Part shown: positions 4,704 to 6,189 of the stretch, piece after piece
Numbering within the stretch: position 1 is the first letter of the stretch
How the letters are laid out: every line of letters starts with the position of its first letter
Assembly: GCA_937896015.1 (NCBI GenBank)
Contig: CALBLR010000141.1
Span: forward strand, 1 to 6,189
Origin: an uncultured Prevotellaceae bacterium
GTDB taxonomy: Bacteria; Bacteroidota; Bacteroidia; Bacteroidales; Muribaculaceae
Length of the DNA stretch: 6,189 bases
Reading direction: 5' to 3'
The notes under the pieces: model-generated
Told to the model about the DNA's origin: nothing
Database searches by the model: none
What the model saw: the letters and a program-made list of their open reading frames with translations, nothing else
Program-made: the position numbers and the translations under genes

Positions 4704-5083
4704 ATAAATCAAAAAATATTTTTCTTTTTTTCCCACAAGCGCACATTTTCAATGCCGCGGGCATAGTGCTCACCCGCTAATTCTACCGAGCGAGACACAC
4801 AAACAGCATTGCCCAGCCTTTGACCTTCAGAGCCAAGGCGGGACGATGTGCGTTTTCAACCACTGTCAGGTCTACACAAATTTGTATCTACGTCCTCAAT
4901 GACCTATTTGGCAACGATCTTTTTTGATGATTTATTCAACCCAGCGAACCGGAATTGGGTATAAATCAAAGTTTTTACCCATGGCTATACGTTGTCGTGC
5001 AGTGGCGCTGCTCGGCATAACTGGAATTAATATTATTGAATTATTTGTAAAATTAACTCACTGAGCGGTTTTGCGTGCGTTAC
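4704..5083. other. Non-coding stretch before the PEGA gene
   Basis: No credible gene is seen on either strand; frames are short and broken by stops. The one notable structure is an imperfect 15-pair hairpin (4806-4820 with 4835-4849) with two mismatches and two G-T pairs, followed by GCGTTTT. This might be a weak rightward terminator or a structured RNA. The right half is AT-rich. Confidence 0.4.
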
Positions 5084-5117
5084 ATTGTTAATGTTGTGAA
5101 AAATATTTGTAACTTTG
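5084..5117 (+). promoter_or_regulatory. Promoter of the PEGA-domain gene
   Basis: TAACTTTG (5110-5117) matches TAnnTTTG exactly, and an ATTG (5084-5087) lies 22 bases upstream. Transcription would start near 5124, giving a leader of about 57 bases. Confidence 0.6.
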
Positions 5118-5180
5118 CGGCAGGAAAACAAAAACAGGTGTTAACGTGCACACCACATATAGAAACAACAACTAAAAGGC

Positions 5181-6189
5181 ATGAAAAGGCAGTTATTAAG
5201 CATTATTCTAACCCTGCTTGCTCCGCTTGCTATGGTGGCGCAAGACAAATTGTCGGTGGCCAGCTTCTCGCTCAACGAGAACGACGCCGAAGCATTGACC
5301 GAAGGCACAAAGAAGCTGGACCCCAACGGTGAGACTTGCGCCATTATCAAGGTTATATCCACACCAGTGCTCAAGGGGCTCTCATTTGAGTCGGGGAGTC
5401 TGGCGATTGTTGCCGTCGAGGAGAAGACGGCCGAGACATGGGTGTATGTGCCCCGCGGCATGAAAAGAATCAAGATTTCGCACCCGCAGTTGGGCAGCAC
5501 CAGCTACACATTTCCTGTGTCGGTTGAAGCCGGCCGCACCTACGCCATGAGGCTGACTGGTGATGTGGTGCAGACACTCACGTTCAACGACAAAAAGAGC
5601 CAGGAACTGGTGCTCAATGTGGACCCGCCGGAGGCCGAGGTGATAATCAACGGCATGGTGGATAACATTGTGAACGGCACTCTGCGCAAGACGCTGGCCT
5701 TTGGCACCCACAGCTACACCGTCAAAGCCAAGGACTACTATGACGCGCGCGGTACATTCACCATCAACGACCCCAACGCGCCTCAGGAGTTCAGCGTTAG
5801 GCTCAAGCCAAAGTTTGGCTGGCTGCACATTGGCAACGCCTTTTTGCTCGACGATGCAAAGCTGTATGTAGACTTCAACAACTCCGCCCCGCTGCCAATC
5901 AACGACACGCCAATAAGGCTGGGCAGCGGCACACATGCGGTGAGAATTGTGAAGCCACTGTACGAGACGTTTGAGGCCGAGGTGAAAATCAGCGACGCCG
6001 ACACCACGAATTTGAGTCCCGAGCTGGTGGCCAACTTTGGCACGGCCGTACTGAAAGCGGCCAACAACGATGTCGAGATTCTGGTCGACAATGAATCGCG
6101 CGGCAAGGGCACCATGAGCCTTCAGCTGGGCAGCGGCAAGCACACGGTGGTGTGCCGCCAGCCCTATCACACCGACGCCTATCAGGAAA
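5181..6189 (+). CDS. Exported PEGA-repeat protein, C-terminus beyond window
   Basis: The frame is open for 336 codons and runs off the window end. It begins with a signal peptide (MKRQLLSIILTLLAPLAMVAQ, cleavage likely before D22). A Bacteroidales-type N-terminal domain follows (about 22-135), containing KLDPNGETCAIIKV, WVYVPRGMKRI and FPVSVEAGRTYAMRL. At least three PEGA-like beta repeats follow, at about 141-201, 212-272 and 286 to the end. Each has a strand pair near 'V-I-NG' or 'I-VDNE', a G-K/T turn, then LGSGxHxVR/C and a K/R-P-Y/DYY segment. PEGA repeats are extracytoplasmic modules thought to bind cell-surface components or partner proteins. Similar Bacteroidales proteins usually carry further PEGA repeats and sometimes a C-terminal enzymatic domain; that part is not visible here. 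The ATG at 5181 is fixed by the signal peptide and AAAAGG just upstream. The direct function is unknown. Confidence 0.88.
   Translation, partial: MKRQLLSIILTLLAPLAMVAQDKLSVASFSLNENDAEALTEGTKKLDPNGETCAIIKVISTPVLKGLSFESGSLAIVAVEEKTAETWVYVPRGMKRIKISHPQLGSTSYTFPVSVEAGRTYAMRLTGDVVQTLTFNDKKSQELVLNVDPPEAEVIINGMVDNIVNGTLRKTLAFGTHSYTVKAKDYYDARGTFTINDPNAPQEFSVRLKPKFGWLHIGNAFLLDDAKLYVDFNNSAPLPINDTPIRLGSGTHAVRIVKPLYETFEAEVKISDADTTNLSPELVANFGTAVLKAANNDVEILVDNESRGKGTMSLQLGSGKHTVVCRQPYHTDAYQE

Noticed and set aside
5382..6170. Minus-strand frame of 262 codons
   Set aside because: It is the antisense shadow of the PEGA gene, with no promoter and a low-order composition.

Overview
The window looks like chromosomal DNA of a Bacteroidales bacterium, most likely a Muribaculaceae/Prevotella-type gut anaerobe. 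The evidence is repeated promoter boxes of the Bacteroidetes form TAnnTTTG with an upstream TTG/TTTG, weak A-rich ribosome binding regions, several short-signal-peptide exported proteins, and a PEGA-repeat protein and C-terminal sorting-like tail of kinds familiar from this order. The family-level placement is inference.

Layout. 1-268 has no convincing gene; it holds palindromes and a hairpin terminator for the next gene. 269-508 (-) is a 79-residue two-helix membrane protein. 509-921 is a divergent promoter region with phased T-tracts; one promoter serves the small membrane gene and the other a long leader ahead of 922-2421 (+), a 499-residue exported protein of unknown function with a T9SS-like C-terminal tail. 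A long-armed hairpin repeat (2423-2545) follows. A near-consensus promoter then drives 2662-3213 (+), a 183-residue exported protein of unknown function. This gene converges on hsp20 (3409-3837, -), and the two share a bidirectional terminator at 3235-3287.

The 737 bases upstream of hsp20 contain no credible protein gene. They hold the most unusual structure in the window: a roughly 375-bp imperfect inverted repeat (4104-4478) made of at least five sequence blocks mirrored in order around a strong 18-bp hairpin. Next is a leftward tRNA-Val (anticodon CAC, encoded CCA) with its own promoter and a perfect 13-bp terminator. About 530 non-coding bases follow, ending in a promoter for a PEGA-domain exported protein (5181 to beyond the window end), which is open-ended and has at least three PEGA repeats.

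The genes do not form an operon; each has its own signals. Three of the five proteins are predicted to be exported and one is membrane-bound, so the region is mainly cell-envelope and housekeeping. No mobile-element protein, CRISPR array or defence gene is seen. The two points most worth following are the mirrored intergenic element and a possible fourU-like RNA thermometer over the hsp20 ribosome binding site.
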